A DNA stretch of 5,789 nucleotides from CAYLHS01 sp964383535 (GCA_964383535.1 CAYLHS010000107.1:1-5789), one strand, 5' to 3'; numbered from the stretch's first letter, positions 1-5,680 are shown. Made by a program: numbers and translations. Notes: generated by a model from the sequence alone, not told the origin.

Positions 1-60
1 GGTGGACTCGACCGAAGGGAGAGGACGGAGGGGGCGGCACCCACCAACCGACCCCGCGCA
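1..60 (+). repeat. Truncated dispersed repeat unit A plus conserved linker
   Basis: Positions 1-35 match the last half of the full repeat unit seen at 139-210: the GGTGGACTCG stretch, a hairpin with a GAA loop (7-23) and the GGACGGAGGGGGC tail. Positions 36-60 are a linker that recurs at 211-237 and 5751-5775 with few changes. The window starts inside the unit, so its first hairpin is not visible. A GTG-started reading frame runs through these repeats to position 262, but it consists only of repeat sequence rich in Pro, Gly and Arg, and I do not regard it as a gene. Confidence 0.85.
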
Positions 61-130
61 CCACCCCCCTACCCCAGCCTTCGGCTGCGGTACTTTCCCC
101 CCAACGGTCGCTCCGCTCCCTGGGGGGACC
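61..130 (-). repeat. Inverted, diverged repeat unit (A')
   Basis: Read on the minus strand, this segment has the same layout as unit A. A G/C-run stem (122-128 paired with 96-102) encloses a GAGCGGAGCGA core. A short spacer follows, then a second hairpin CAGCC-GAA-GGCTG (87 down to 75), then a G-rich tail. Its core, the GTTGGGGG run and the GAA loop align with unit A, while the stems differ. With the partial unit at 1-35 it forms a tail-to-tail pair around the 36-60 linker, an arrangement like the bacterial interspersed mosaic elements built from REP sequences. I infer homology from shared architecture; function is unknown. Confidence 0.75.
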
Positions 131-138
131 AACATCCC

Positions 139-210
139 GTTTCCTCCCCTCGCGAGCGAAGCGAGTGTTGGGGGAGGTGGACTCGACCGAAGGGAGAGGA
201 CGGAGGGGGC
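139..210 (+). repeat. Full 72-nt two-hairpin repeat unit A, copy 1
   Basis: The outer stem CCTCCCC (143-149) pairs with GGGGAGG (171-177), and an inner TCGC/GCGA stem encloses a GAGCGAA core. The second hairpin (182-198) has a GAA loop (189-191). Its stem is interrupted by G185-A195 and A186-G194, which can form tandem sheared G-A pairs. Copies at 5604-5675 and 5681-5750 are nearly identical outside the second stem. Such a stem-loop could end or block transcription toward the EamA gene or protect 3' ends, but there is no U-tract, so this is inference. Confidence 0.9.
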
Positions 211-237
211 GGCACCCACCAACCGACCCCCGCGCAC
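211..237 (+). repeat. Conserved repeat linker without its inverted partner
   Basis: This copy of the linker follows unit A directly, as at 36-60 and 5751-5775. Here it stops after CGCGCAC, and the C-rich tail of an inverted unit does not follow. It marks a partial or eroded composite next to the EamA promoter. From here to 292 the only other things seen are a diverged repeat fragment and the promoter. Confidence 0.7.
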
Positions 238-249
238 GGCCTGTCGAGA

Positions 250-269
250 GAGGATGACTTGACCGAAGG
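250..269 (+). repeat. Diverged fragment of repeat unit A
   Basis: This 20-nt stretch matches 174-193 of the full unit at 17 of 20 positions, including the run GACCGAAGG. One of the three differences (C184 to T260) turns CTCGACC into CTTGACC and so supplies a TTGACC hexamer used in the candidate promoter of the next gene. The match is short, so common origin is likely but not certain. Confidence 0.45.
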
Positions 270-285
270 ACAATCCGGATACCCT
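259..285 (+). promoter_or_regulatory. Candidate leaderless promoter of the EamA gene
   Basis: TTGACC (259-264) and TACCCT (280-285, fitting TANNNT) are separated by 15 nt, slightly short of the usual 16-18. The -10 box ends 7 nt before the ATG, so transcription would start at or next to the start codon. No Shine-Dalgarno lies at normal spacing, which agrees with leaderless translation, common in actinobacteria. Confidence 0.45.
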
Positions 286-292
286 CACCCCC

Positions 293-1198
293 ATGAGTGA
301 GAGAAGGGTCTGGACGATGCTGCTCCTGGCCGCCTTCGGGTGGGGCACCGGGAGCGTGGCAACTCGCAGCCTGCTGCTGCACGGCGTCGACCCGTTCACC
401 CTCATGCCGATCCGCTTCGTCGGGGCGGCCGTCATCCTGCTCGGGTGGCTTTGGTGGCGGGGTCGCTTGACGCTGGACCCCCGCATCTGGTTCGCCGGAC
501 TGGTTCTCGGAATCGCGAACATGTCGGCGCCGACGGTCTTCTTCACCGTCGCCCTCGAACACATCTCGGCCGGTCTCGGTGGGCTGTTGATCGCACTCAT
601 CCCGATCGTCACGACCGTCTGGGCCCACTTCGTTCTGGTCGACGAGCAGTTCACGCTGCGCAAGTTCGCCGGCTCGAGCGTGGCATTCGCCGGTGTCGCC
701 GTACTGATCGCAACAGGGGAAGCCGGGTTCACCGGTGGAAGCATCATCGCCGGTGTCGCGTGGTCGGCGGTCGGCATCCTTCTCGCGTCGCTCGGCGGTG
801 TGCTCAGCAGGGTGTACGCGCAGCGCTACTCGGTGACGGAACTCGCGGGTCCCCAATTCGTCGCGTGTGCCGTCGGGGTGCTGATCATTTGGCCGCTGTT
901 CGGCAGCACACCCCTCACATCGATCGCTCCGACGTCGTGGAGTCTCCTCGCCTACATGGCGACGCTCGGCACCGTGCTGCCGTACCTCGGGTTCTTGTGG
1001 GTCGTCCGCCACACCACAGCCACCCGAGCGTCACTGGTCGGATATCTCGTTCCTCTGGTGAGCCTCGCGACGGGTGCACTGCTACTCGCCGAGCAGCTGA
1101 ACTTGATCATCGGGCTCGCCGCCGCGTTGATCCTCATCGGGGTGGTCATCGTCGACAGGGCCGAACCGACTCGACCGGTGGAACCTCACGGGGTCTAG
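293..1198 (+). CDS. EamA/DMT-superfamily permease
   Basis: This 301-residue inner-membrane protein matches the usual length and layout of the drug/metabolite transporter superfamily. It has ten hydrophobic segments arranged as two EamA repeats (about residues 8-140 and 149-287). Visible family features are FGWGTGSVATR in the first membrane segment, the AL-IP-IV-TT stretch at 101-108, the DEQ then G-x-x-x-A-F-A-G-V pattern closing repeat 1 (117-135), and its counterpart YLVPLVS...LLLAEQ...LIGVVIV in repeat 2 (251-287). Members export or import amino acids, nucleosides or other small metabolites; the substrate cannot be read from sequence. The ATG is chosen because it lies 7 nt after a TANNNT box and precedes the first membrane helix. 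The TauE/SafE gene follows after 37 nt but has its own -10 box, so cotranscription is possible but not required. The protein ends in a short hydrophilic tail. Confidence 0.93.
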   Translation: MSERRVWTMLLLAAFGWGTGSVATRSLLLHGVDPFTLMPIRFVGAAVILLGWLWWRGRLTLDPRIWFAGLVLGIANMSAPTVFFTVALEHISAGLGGLLIALIPIVTTVWAHFVLVDEQFTLRKFAGSSVAFAGVAVLIATGEAGFTGGSIIAGVAWSAVGILLASLGGVLSRVYAQRYSVTELAGPQFVACAVGVLIIWPLFGSTPLTSIAPTSWSLLAYMATLGTVLPYLGFLWVVRHTTATRASLVGYLVPLVSLATGALLLAEQLNLIIGLAAALILIGVVIVDRAEPTRPVEPHGV

Positions 1199-1223
1199 CC
1201 GCCTTCGGGCCGTCTCACGCAGA

Positions 1224-1229
1224 TAGGAT
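1224..1229 (+). promoter_or_regulatory. -10 box for the TauE/SafE gene (leaderless)
   Basis: TAGGAT fits TANNNT and ends 6 nt before the GTG start, the typical leaderless spacing. No clear -35 hexamer is seen 16-18 nt upstream. No Shine-Dalgarno lies at proper spacing, which supports GTG 1236 as the start and an independent transcript. Confidence 0.5.
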
Positions 1230-1235
1230 CCGACT

Positions 1236-2228
1236 GTGCCTCTCCTGACACGCCGCCGCTCCGCGTGGGTCTCGGTCGGCCTGACCGCGGTGGTCGTGTG
1301 GGGAGCCTGGATCTGCGCCATGACCTTCGGACAGCGCTGGGTGCTCTTCGTGAAGGGTTGGTTCATGTCGGTGACCATGGTCTTCGGTTCGTTCATCGCC
1401 GGGGCCACCAGCGAAGGGGGCGGCGCAGTCGCCTTCCCCGTGATGACACTGCTCTTCAACATCCACCCGGCCACGGCCCGTGACTTCTCGCTGATGATCC
1501 AAACAGTGGGGATGTGCGCAGCAGCCGTCACGATCCTCTACACGCGGATCCGCGTCGAACGGCATGCCCTGGTGTGGTCCAGCGTGGGGGGAGCGGTGGG
1601 TGTGATCGTGGGACTGCAATGGGTCGCCGGTCGCCTCCCTCCCTCCTACGCCAAGATGCTCTTCACCAGTACGTGGCTGGCATTCGCCGTTGCCCTGTGG
1701 CTGATCAACCGATACCGCAACCGCGAGGTCCGTCACGAGATCCGTGATTTCGGGGCGCGCCACGTCGTGCTGCTCGTTGTCACGGGTGTCGCGGGCGGCC
1801 TGGTGTCGTCGATCACGGGAAGCGGTCTCGACATCACGACGTTCTCTCTGCTGGTGCTACGGCTGCGCATCAACGAATCGGTTGCAACCCCGACCTCGGT
1901 CGTGTTGATGGGAATGAACGCAGCAGTGGGTTTCGCGTGGAAGGCCCTCGCTGGTGGAGGCATGGCGACCGAGGCCTGGAACTACTGGTGGGTGTGCGTC
2001 CCAATCGTGGTGATCGGCGCGCCGTTTGGCGCCTGGTTCATTTCGCACCGCAGCCGCTTGTTCGTGGCGAGGCTCCTCTACGCATCGATTGTTGCCCAGT
2101 TCGTCGCGGCGCTCCTCATCGTGCCCATGTCGATCCGCCTCGTCCTGTTCAGCGTGACCGTGTTCGTCGCCGCCTGGGGTTTCTTCCGTTGGATGGCCTC
2201 GCGAGGTGTGGCGGCCCAGAGCCCCTAG
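1236..2228 (+). CDS. TauE/SafE (TSUP) family anion permease
   Basis: This 330-residue polytopic membrane protein has the internal duplication typical of the TSUP family. Repeat 1 carries FIAGATSEGGGAVAFPVMTL (residues 53-72), followed by a polar ARDFSLMIQTVGM segment. Repeat 2 carries GGLVSSITGSGLDITTFSLL (187-206), followed by NESVATPTSVVLMGMNA (213-229). Characterised relatives export sulfite, sulfoacetate or other sulfur anions, and some carry unrelated organic anions, so sulfur-anion export is the family default and not demonstrated here. The length is somewhat above the 250-300 usual for the family because of an extra N-terminal hydrophobic segment (about 12-30). The start is GTG, 6 nt after a TAGGAT box. 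The gene converges on the sulfide:quinone oxidoreductase-like unit, which fits export of sulfite or similar products. Confidence 0.88.
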   Translation: MPLLTRRRSAWVSVGLTAVVVWGAWICAMTFGQRWVLFVKGWFMSVTMVFGSFIAGATSEGGGAVAFPVMTLLFNIHPATARDFSLMIQTVGMCAAAVTILYTRIRVERHALVWSSVGGAVGVIVGLQWVAGRLPPSYAKMLFTSTWLAFAVALWLINRYRNREVRHEIRDFGARHVVLLVVTGVAGGLVSSITGSGLDITTFSLLVLRLRINESVATPTSVVLMGMNAAVGFAWKALAGGGMATEAWNYWWVCVPIVVIGAPFGAWFISHRSRLFVARLLYASIVAQFVAALLIVPMSIRLVLFSVTVFVAAWGFFRWMASRGVAAQSP

Positions 2229-2253
2229 CTGCTCGGAGCGCACCGCGAAATAC

Positions 2254-2270
2254 GGCGGGCGTGACCCGCC
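2254..2270 (-). terminator. Hairpin between convergent 3' ends
   Basis: A six-base-pair all-G/C stem (2254-2259 with 2265-2270) closes a five-base loop. On the minus strand it begins 2 nt after the small gene's TAG and is followed by GTATTT, a weak T-rich tail, so it works better as a terminator for the minus-strand unit. It could also act bidirectionally, because the plus-strand gene ends 25 nt away. No long U-tract is present. Confidence 0.55.
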
Positions 2271-2272
2271 TC

Positions 2273-2401
2273 CTACGACCGCTTCGAGCGGTCGACCGCC
2301 TTGAGGATCTTCAGGTTCAGGACGATGAACCTGAAGAACTGGATGAGCTTGTTGTTCATCCTGGCCCGGTCACGGTCGGTGAATTCCAGCTCTTTCGTCA
2401 C
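2273..2401 (-). CDS. Small 42-residue protein downstream of SQR-like gene
   Basis: The reading frame starts at GTG 2401 and ends at TAG 2273. It lies 11 nt after the flavoprotein stop, and that gap contains GAGGAG five bases before the GTG, a textbook Shine-Dalgarno. Thirty-nine of 42 codons end in G or C, as in the neighbouring genes, which supports real coding. The N-terminal third is charged (MTKELEFTDRDRAR). Residues 15-35 form a hydrophobic or amphipathic helix (core LIQFFRFIVLNLKIL), and the tail is basic (DRSKRS). I do not recognise the family. A small peripheral-membrane or single-helix accessory of the SQR-like enzyme is a reasonable inference from the tight coupling. The alternative is that the segment is a structured 3' untranslated region, since its DNA contains two perfect inverted repeats. 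Confidence 0.7.
   Translation of the reverse strand: MTKELEFTDRDRARMNNKLIQFFRFIVLNLKILKAVDRSKRS
2276..2294. repeat. 7-bp perfect inverted repeat in 3' end of small gene
   Basis: CGACCGC (2276-2282) pairs with GCGGTCG (2288-2294) around TTCGA. It sits in the last codons of the small gene, just before the terminator-like hairpin, and may stabilise the transcript end. Confidence 0.6.
2309..2336. repeat. 11-bp perfect inverted repeat inside small gene
   Basis: CTTCAGGTTCA (2309-2319) pairs with TGAACCTGAAG (2326-2336) around a six-base loop. The transcript of either strand could form a strong hairpin. The repeat falls over the codons for the hydrophobic core of the small protein. It could be an accident of FFRF and NLK codons, a transcript-stability element or an attenuator. 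Confidence 0.7.
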
Positions 2402-2406
2402 CAGGG

Positions 2407-2412
2407 CTCCTC
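2407..2412 (-). promoter_or_regulatory. Shine-Dalgarno of small gene
   Basis: GAGGAG lies directly after the flavoprotein TGA and five bases before GTG 2401. It fixes the start of the small gene and implies translational coupling to the upstream gene. Confidence 0.75.
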
Positions 2413-3846
2413 TCACTCAGGGATCAGCTTCCAGCCGATCCGTCCTCGCAGTTTGTGCATGAACGTCGCCTGGATCATGCGTTTCATCCAGGCGCCCCCG
2501 AGCCCCATCTCCATGTGGGTCACGAACGTGTCCCTGCCACCCTCGTTCGGATACCGGCGGAAGTCGGGGACGACCGGGTAGATCATGATCGTCGCCGCCG
2601 AACCGTCCCACAGCGAGTCGCCCATCGACGCGATGCAGGCCGCCGCCATCTCGGTCATGCGCTCACCGTGCGACATCCGTCCGTTCTTGATGAGATCGAT
2701 CAGGTTCTTGGCGACGATACGGCCGGTGATACCCGACACCATGCCGGTGCGAGGCGGCGCCGCCGAGATCTTCGTTCCATTCGGTGTCGTCAACGGCACG
2801 GAGATCGGTCCGGGAGGTGCGAACGCGATGCCCGCGGCGAACACGTTCTCGTAGTACGGGTTCTGGTACAGCTCGGGCCACGCAGTCGGGTTCGTCCGAA
2901 GTCGGTCGTAGGGCAGCCCGTAGATGGCATCGACCTTGATGAACCCTGCGGGATTGGCAAGCCGCTCCGACACGTCCTGGCCGTCGGCGCCCACATAGCT
3001 CATCTCGACGCCCGTGAACTGAGGAATGAGCATTGTGAAGTCGTAGGGTGTCTCGCCGTACGTTCCGTCGGCGGCCTCCCAGTAGATCGTCGACTCGTCG
3101 ACCTTGTGCACGGCTCGTTGCACGTCCCACACGACCCCGTACTCCCGGAACACTGCGGAAAGGAACGACTCGCTGCTGACGATCTCACCCTTGTAGCGGG
3201 CAAGGACGCCGTCGACCCCGAAGTCGCCGACCGCCTGCTCGTTGGACAGCCACCGCAGCTCGGCCTTGTCGCGGAGCTTCCTCCGCACGAGATCCTTGTG
3301 GATGTTGGTGATGTACTCGAACGCAGCACCCTGGCATGTCGCGCTCGGATGGCCGGTTCCGATCACGAAACGCACGTGCTCGCCGCGTTCCATGCGGGAG
3401 ATCTGCTCGAAGTAGGCGTCGCGCGACGCCTCGGCGTGCGGCGCTGTGCAGATCGACTGGGTGAAGCCGTACGCCGGCCCAAGGCCTTCGGTGGCCTCGT
3501 AGTTGAGCTTCGGACCGGTCGCGATGAGCAGGTAGTCGTAGTCGACCCCCTGTTCCTCTCCTCCGCCGTCCGGCGCCACGGTGACATAGCGATCGTCGGG
3601 ATGTACCGACGTCGCCCTGCCGTGGACGAACCCGATGTGCATCTTCTCGTAGACAGGCGCAAGCGGAAAGCGAGTCTGGTCGACCTTCATCCGACCGATA
3701 CCGACCCACACCCACGAAGGCACATACCAGAAGTCCTCGAAGCGGTTGATCACCGTGATGCTGTGGTCTCTTCCGAGGGCATCCCCCAGGTAGAGCGCCG
3801 CTGTGTGGCCGGCGAAGCCGGCACCGATGATCACGACCTTTGCCAC
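2413..3846 (-). CDS. Sulfide:quinone oxidoreductase-like FAD flavoprotein
   Basis: This 477-residue protein belongs to the two-dinucleotide-binding-domain flavoproteins. It opens with AKVVIIGAGFAG, the FAD-binding GxGxxG at residues 8-13, and has an ATG motif (YLLIATGP, about 105-112). Three cysteines, at about 133 (SICTAPHAEA), 171 (ATCQGAAFE) and 404 (AACIASMGD), fall where SQRs such as the Acidianus enzyme carry their redox and sulfide-binding cysteines. The C-terminus (GGAWMKRMI...GWKLIPE) is amphipathic and basic, fitting monotopic membrane attachment. Expected role: oxidise sulfide to polysulfide or sulfane sulfur and reduce membrane quinone. Where relatives usually have an Asp in a VGD motif, this protein reads VFAAGIAFAPPGP (about 335-347). 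A GTG also lies at 3852, but it overlaps GGAGG. GTG 3846 is five bases after GGAGG and begins directly at the Rossmann strand, so I chose it. The small gene follows after 11 nt. Other flavoprotein roles, such as a type II NADH dehydrogenase, are less likely given the cysteines. Confidence 0.85.
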   Translation of the reverse strand: MAKVVIIGAGFAGHTAALYLGDALGRDHSITVINRFEDFWYVPSWVWVGIGRMKVDQTRFPLAPVYEKMHIGFVHGRATSVHPDDRYVTVAPDGGGEEQGVDYDYLLIATGPKLNYEATEGLGPAYGFTQSICTAPHAEASRDAYFEQISRMERGEHVRFVIGTGHPSATCQGAAFEYITNIHKDLVRRKLRDKAELRWLSNEQAVGDFGVDGVLARYKGEIVSSESFLSAVFREYGVVWDVQRAVHKVDESTIYWEAADGTYGETPYDFTMLIPQFTGVEMSYVGADGQDVSERLANPAGFIKVDAIYGLPYDRLRTNPTAWPELYQNPYYENVFAAGIAFAPPGPISVPLTTPNGTKISAAPPRTGMVSGITGRIVAKNLIDLIKNGRMSHGERMTEMAAACIASMGDSLWDGSAATIMIYPVVPDFRRYPNEGGRDTFVTHMEMGLGGAWMKRMIQATFMHKLRGRIGWKLIPE

Positions 3847-3851
3847 GCGCA

Positions 3852-3856
3852 CCTCC
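3852..3856 (-). promoter_or_regulatory. Shine-Dalgarno deciding the SQR-like start
   Basis: GGAGG (complement of CCTCC) stands five bases before GTG 3846. The in-frame GTG at 3852 shares its first base with this motif and cannot use it, so the shorter protein is preferred. Confidence 0.7.
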
Positions 3857-3860
3857 GTTA

Positions 3861-3900
3861 TTCACGATACCGAATGGCCCACCTCGATGACAATCGTGAA
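3861..3900. promoter_or_regulatory. Inverted repeat framing the SQR-like promoter
   Basis: TTCACGAT (3861-3868) and ATCGTGAA (3893-3900) are perfect inverted 8-mers whose centres are 32 bp apart, close to three helical turns. One arm overlaps the -10 box and the other adjoins the -35 box, a position suited to a repressor or redox-responsive dimer or tetramer. No regulator gene is in the window, and I do not recognise the motif. Confidence 0.4.
3864..3893 (-). promoter_or_regulatory. Candidate promoter of the SQR-like gene
   Basis: On the minus strand TTGTCA (3893-3888) and TATCGT (3869-3864) are separated by 18 nt, a plausible sigma-70-type pair. The predicted start near 3857 leaves a leader of about ten bases that still contains GGAGG. 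Confidence 0.45.
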
Positions 3901-3933
3901 CGCTGATATCGGGCGGGATCTGCCGGCACCGCC

Positions 3934-3942
3934 TGGTACGCT
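3934..3942 (+). promoter_or_regulatory. Extended -10 box of metG (leaderless)
   Basis: TGGTACGCT combines a TGN extension with TACGCT (TANNNT) and ends 8 nt before the metG ATG. There is no convincing -35 and no Shine-Dalgarno, so the messenger probably begins at or very near the start codon. Confidence 0.45.
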
Positions 3943-3950
3943 CCGCGCCG

Positions 3951-5588
3951 ATGACTTCACGCCACATTCTCGTCGCCGTCGCATGGCCGTACGCGAGCGG
4001 CTCCCGACATCTCGGGCACCTCTCGGGGGCCTATCTTCCCGCCGATATCTTTGCCCGCTATCACCGCCTCGCGGGCAACAACGTGCTGATGGTGTCCGGC
4101 AGCGACGTGCATGGAACCCCGATCACCGTCAGAGCCGACCAGGAGGGGGTCGAACCGCAGGAGATCGTCGATCGATACCACGCCGAGTTCCTCGCCAACT
4201 GGAAGGCGCTCGGTATCTCATGGGATCTGTACACGTCGACGGGCACCGACAACCACCGCGACGTCACATGGGACGTGTTCCGGCGACTCCACGAGCACGG
4301 CTACATCGTCACGAAACCGTCGAGCCAGTTCTACGACGAGGATGCCGGCAGGTTCCTGCCGGACCGCTACGTGGAAGGCACGTGCCCGTTCTGCGGCTAC
4401 ACGAGTGCCAGGGGTGACCAGTGCGACAACTGCGGTCGCCAGCTCGACCCGGAGGACCTGATCGACCCGAAAAGCCGCATCACCGGCGCGAAGCCGGTCA
4501 TGCGGGACACCGAGCACTACTTCCTGCGGCTCTCGGCCTTCGAGGATCGTCTCCTCGAGTGGCTGGAGACGAGGAAGGGGTGGCGCCGGCACGTGCAGAA
4601 CATGGCGATCGGTTTCACCAGGGACGGGCTCCTCGACAGGGCCATCACACGCGACCTGACCTGGGGCATTCCGTTGCCGCCCGAATTCGCCGACCTCGGC
4701 GAAGGCAAGCGAATCTACGTGTGGTTCGAGGCGGTGATCGGGTACCTGTCCGCCGCCAAGGAGTGGGCGCAGATCCAAGGCACACCCGACGCCTGGAAGG
4801 CGTGGTGGGAGGATCCCGACGGCGAGTCGTACTACTTCATCGGCAAGGACAACGTCGTGTTCCATGCCGTGATCTGGCCATGCCAGCTGATGGGCTATGA
4901 GGGCCTCAACCTCCCCACCGACGTGCCCGCCAACCAGTACGTCACGTTCAAGGGCGAGAAGGGATCGGCGAGCCGTGGCATCGGCAGGTCGATCTCCTGG
5001 TACGCGGAGCGTCTCGAACCTGACGCGCTCCGCTACGCCCTCGCAGCGTCACTGCCGGAGCAGAACGACACCGATCTGTCCGACGACGAGATCGTGCGCA
5101 GGATCAACGAGGAGCTGGTGGCAACCTGGGGCAACCTCGTCAACCGGGTCCTCACGCTGACGGGGCGCAGCTTCGATGGGGCCATCCCCGACCAGGGCGA
5201 CCTGTCCGCCGAGGATCGGGAACTGCTCGACACGATCGACAACCTCCTCGTCGAGGAGGGCGACCTGATCGGGCGGGTCGAGCTGCGGGCAGGGCTCCGT
5301 ACCGCGATGCAGGGCGCCCAGGCCGTCAACACCTACCTCAACGCCCAAGAACCGTGGAAGGTCCTCAAGGGCGACCGGGCCAGGGCCGGAACGATCCTGT
5401 CCGTCGCGCTGTCGGCGATCGCCGGTCTCGGCGTCGGGTTCTCCCCGTACACGCCGTTCACGTCGGACCGTCTCCGAGCAATGCTCGGCCTTGAGCCCGG
5501 CGGTGAGGGCTGGCAGCGACCAGCCCTGGCGGCCGGGACTCGCCTGGGCGAGATCACCCCGCTGTTCACCAAGCTCGAAGAGCTGTAG
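3951..5588 (+). CDS. metG: Methionyl-tRNA synthetase
   Basis: This class I aminoacyl-tRNA synthetase, 545 residues, charges tRNA-Met with methionine in the cytoplasm. The catalytic fold begins with VAVAWPYASG and carries a HIGH-type HLGH at 20-23. The connective domain has one zinc knuckle, CxxC-x9-CxxC (Cys145, 148, 158, 161). The methionine-pocket region IYVWFEAVIGY is at 255-265. The helical anticodon-binding domain includes GNLVNRV (394-400) and NAQEPWK (464-470). The KMSKS loop is degenerate, reading EKGSASRG (336-343). The protein stops after the anticodon-binding domain, without the C-terminal tRNA-binding (EMAP/Trbp111-like) domain of the longer E. coli enzyme, as in many monomeric bacterial forms. 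The ATG is supported by an extended -10 box 8 nt upstream and by the conserved N-terminus. It is divergent from the SQR-like gene and followed by two repeat units. Confidence 0.97.
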   Translation: MTSRHILVAVAWPYASGSRHLGHLSGAYLPADIFARYHRLAGNNVLMVSGSDVHGTPITVRADQEGVEPQEIVDRYHAEFLANWKALGISWDLYTSTGTDNHRDVTWDVFRRLHEHGYIVTKPSSQFYDEDAGRFLPDRYVEGTCPFCGYTSARGDQCDNCGRQLDPEDLIDPKSRITGAKPVMRDTEHYFLRLSAFEDRLLEWLETRKGWRRHVQNMAIGFTRDGLLDRAITRDLTWGIPLPPEFADLGEGKRIYVWFEAVIGYLSAAKEWAQIQGTPDAWKAWWEDPDGESYYFIGKDNVVFHAVIWPCQLMGYEGLNLPTDVPANQYVTFKGEKGSASRGIGRSISWYAERLEPDALRYALAASLPEQNDTDLSDDEIVRRINEELVATWGNLVNRVLTLTGRSFDGAIPDQGDLSAEDRELLDTIDNLLVEEGDLIGRVELRAGLRTAMQGAQAVNTYLNAQEPWKVLKGDRARAGTILSVALSAIAGLGVGFSPYTPFTSDRLRAMLGLEPGGEGWQRPALAAGTRLGEITPLFTKLEEL

Positions 5589-5603
5589 CCAACCCTCGTT
5601 CCC

Positions 5604-5675
5604 GTTTCCTCCCCTCGCGAGCGGAGCGAGTGTTGGGGGAGGTGGACTCGACCGAAGGTCGAGGACGGAGGGGGC
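5604..5675 (+). repeat. Full repeat unit A, copy 2, after metG
   Basis: This 72-nt unit starts 15 nt after the metG stop. The outer stem is CCTCCCC (5608-5614) with GGGGAGG (5636-5642). The second hairpin is a perfect seven-pair stem, CTCGACC-GAA-GGTCGAG (5647-5663). Its position directly behind metG suits a role in 3'-end formation or protection, though no U-tract follows. Confidence 0.9.
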
Positions 5676-5680
5676 TTCTT

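Noticed and set aside
2..262. An 86-codon reading frame at the window start
   Set aside because: It consists of repeat unit, linker and inverted unit sequence, has no Shine-Dalgarno or promoter, and gives a low-complexity product.
1199..1235. A possible terminator between the two transporter genes (GCC-TTCG-GGC)
   Set aside because: The stem has only three pairs and no T-run follows.
3850..3852. GTG at 3852 as the start of the SQR-like gene
   Set aside because: It overlaps the GGAGG Shine-Dalgarno. GTG 3846 has correct spacing and matches the family N-terminus.
2455..3906. A 483-codon reading frame opposite the SQR-like gene
   Set aside because: It is a mirror of a high-GC3 gene. Its Arg/His/Asp/Val-rich product has no recognisable motif, while the minus strand encodes a clear flavoprotein.
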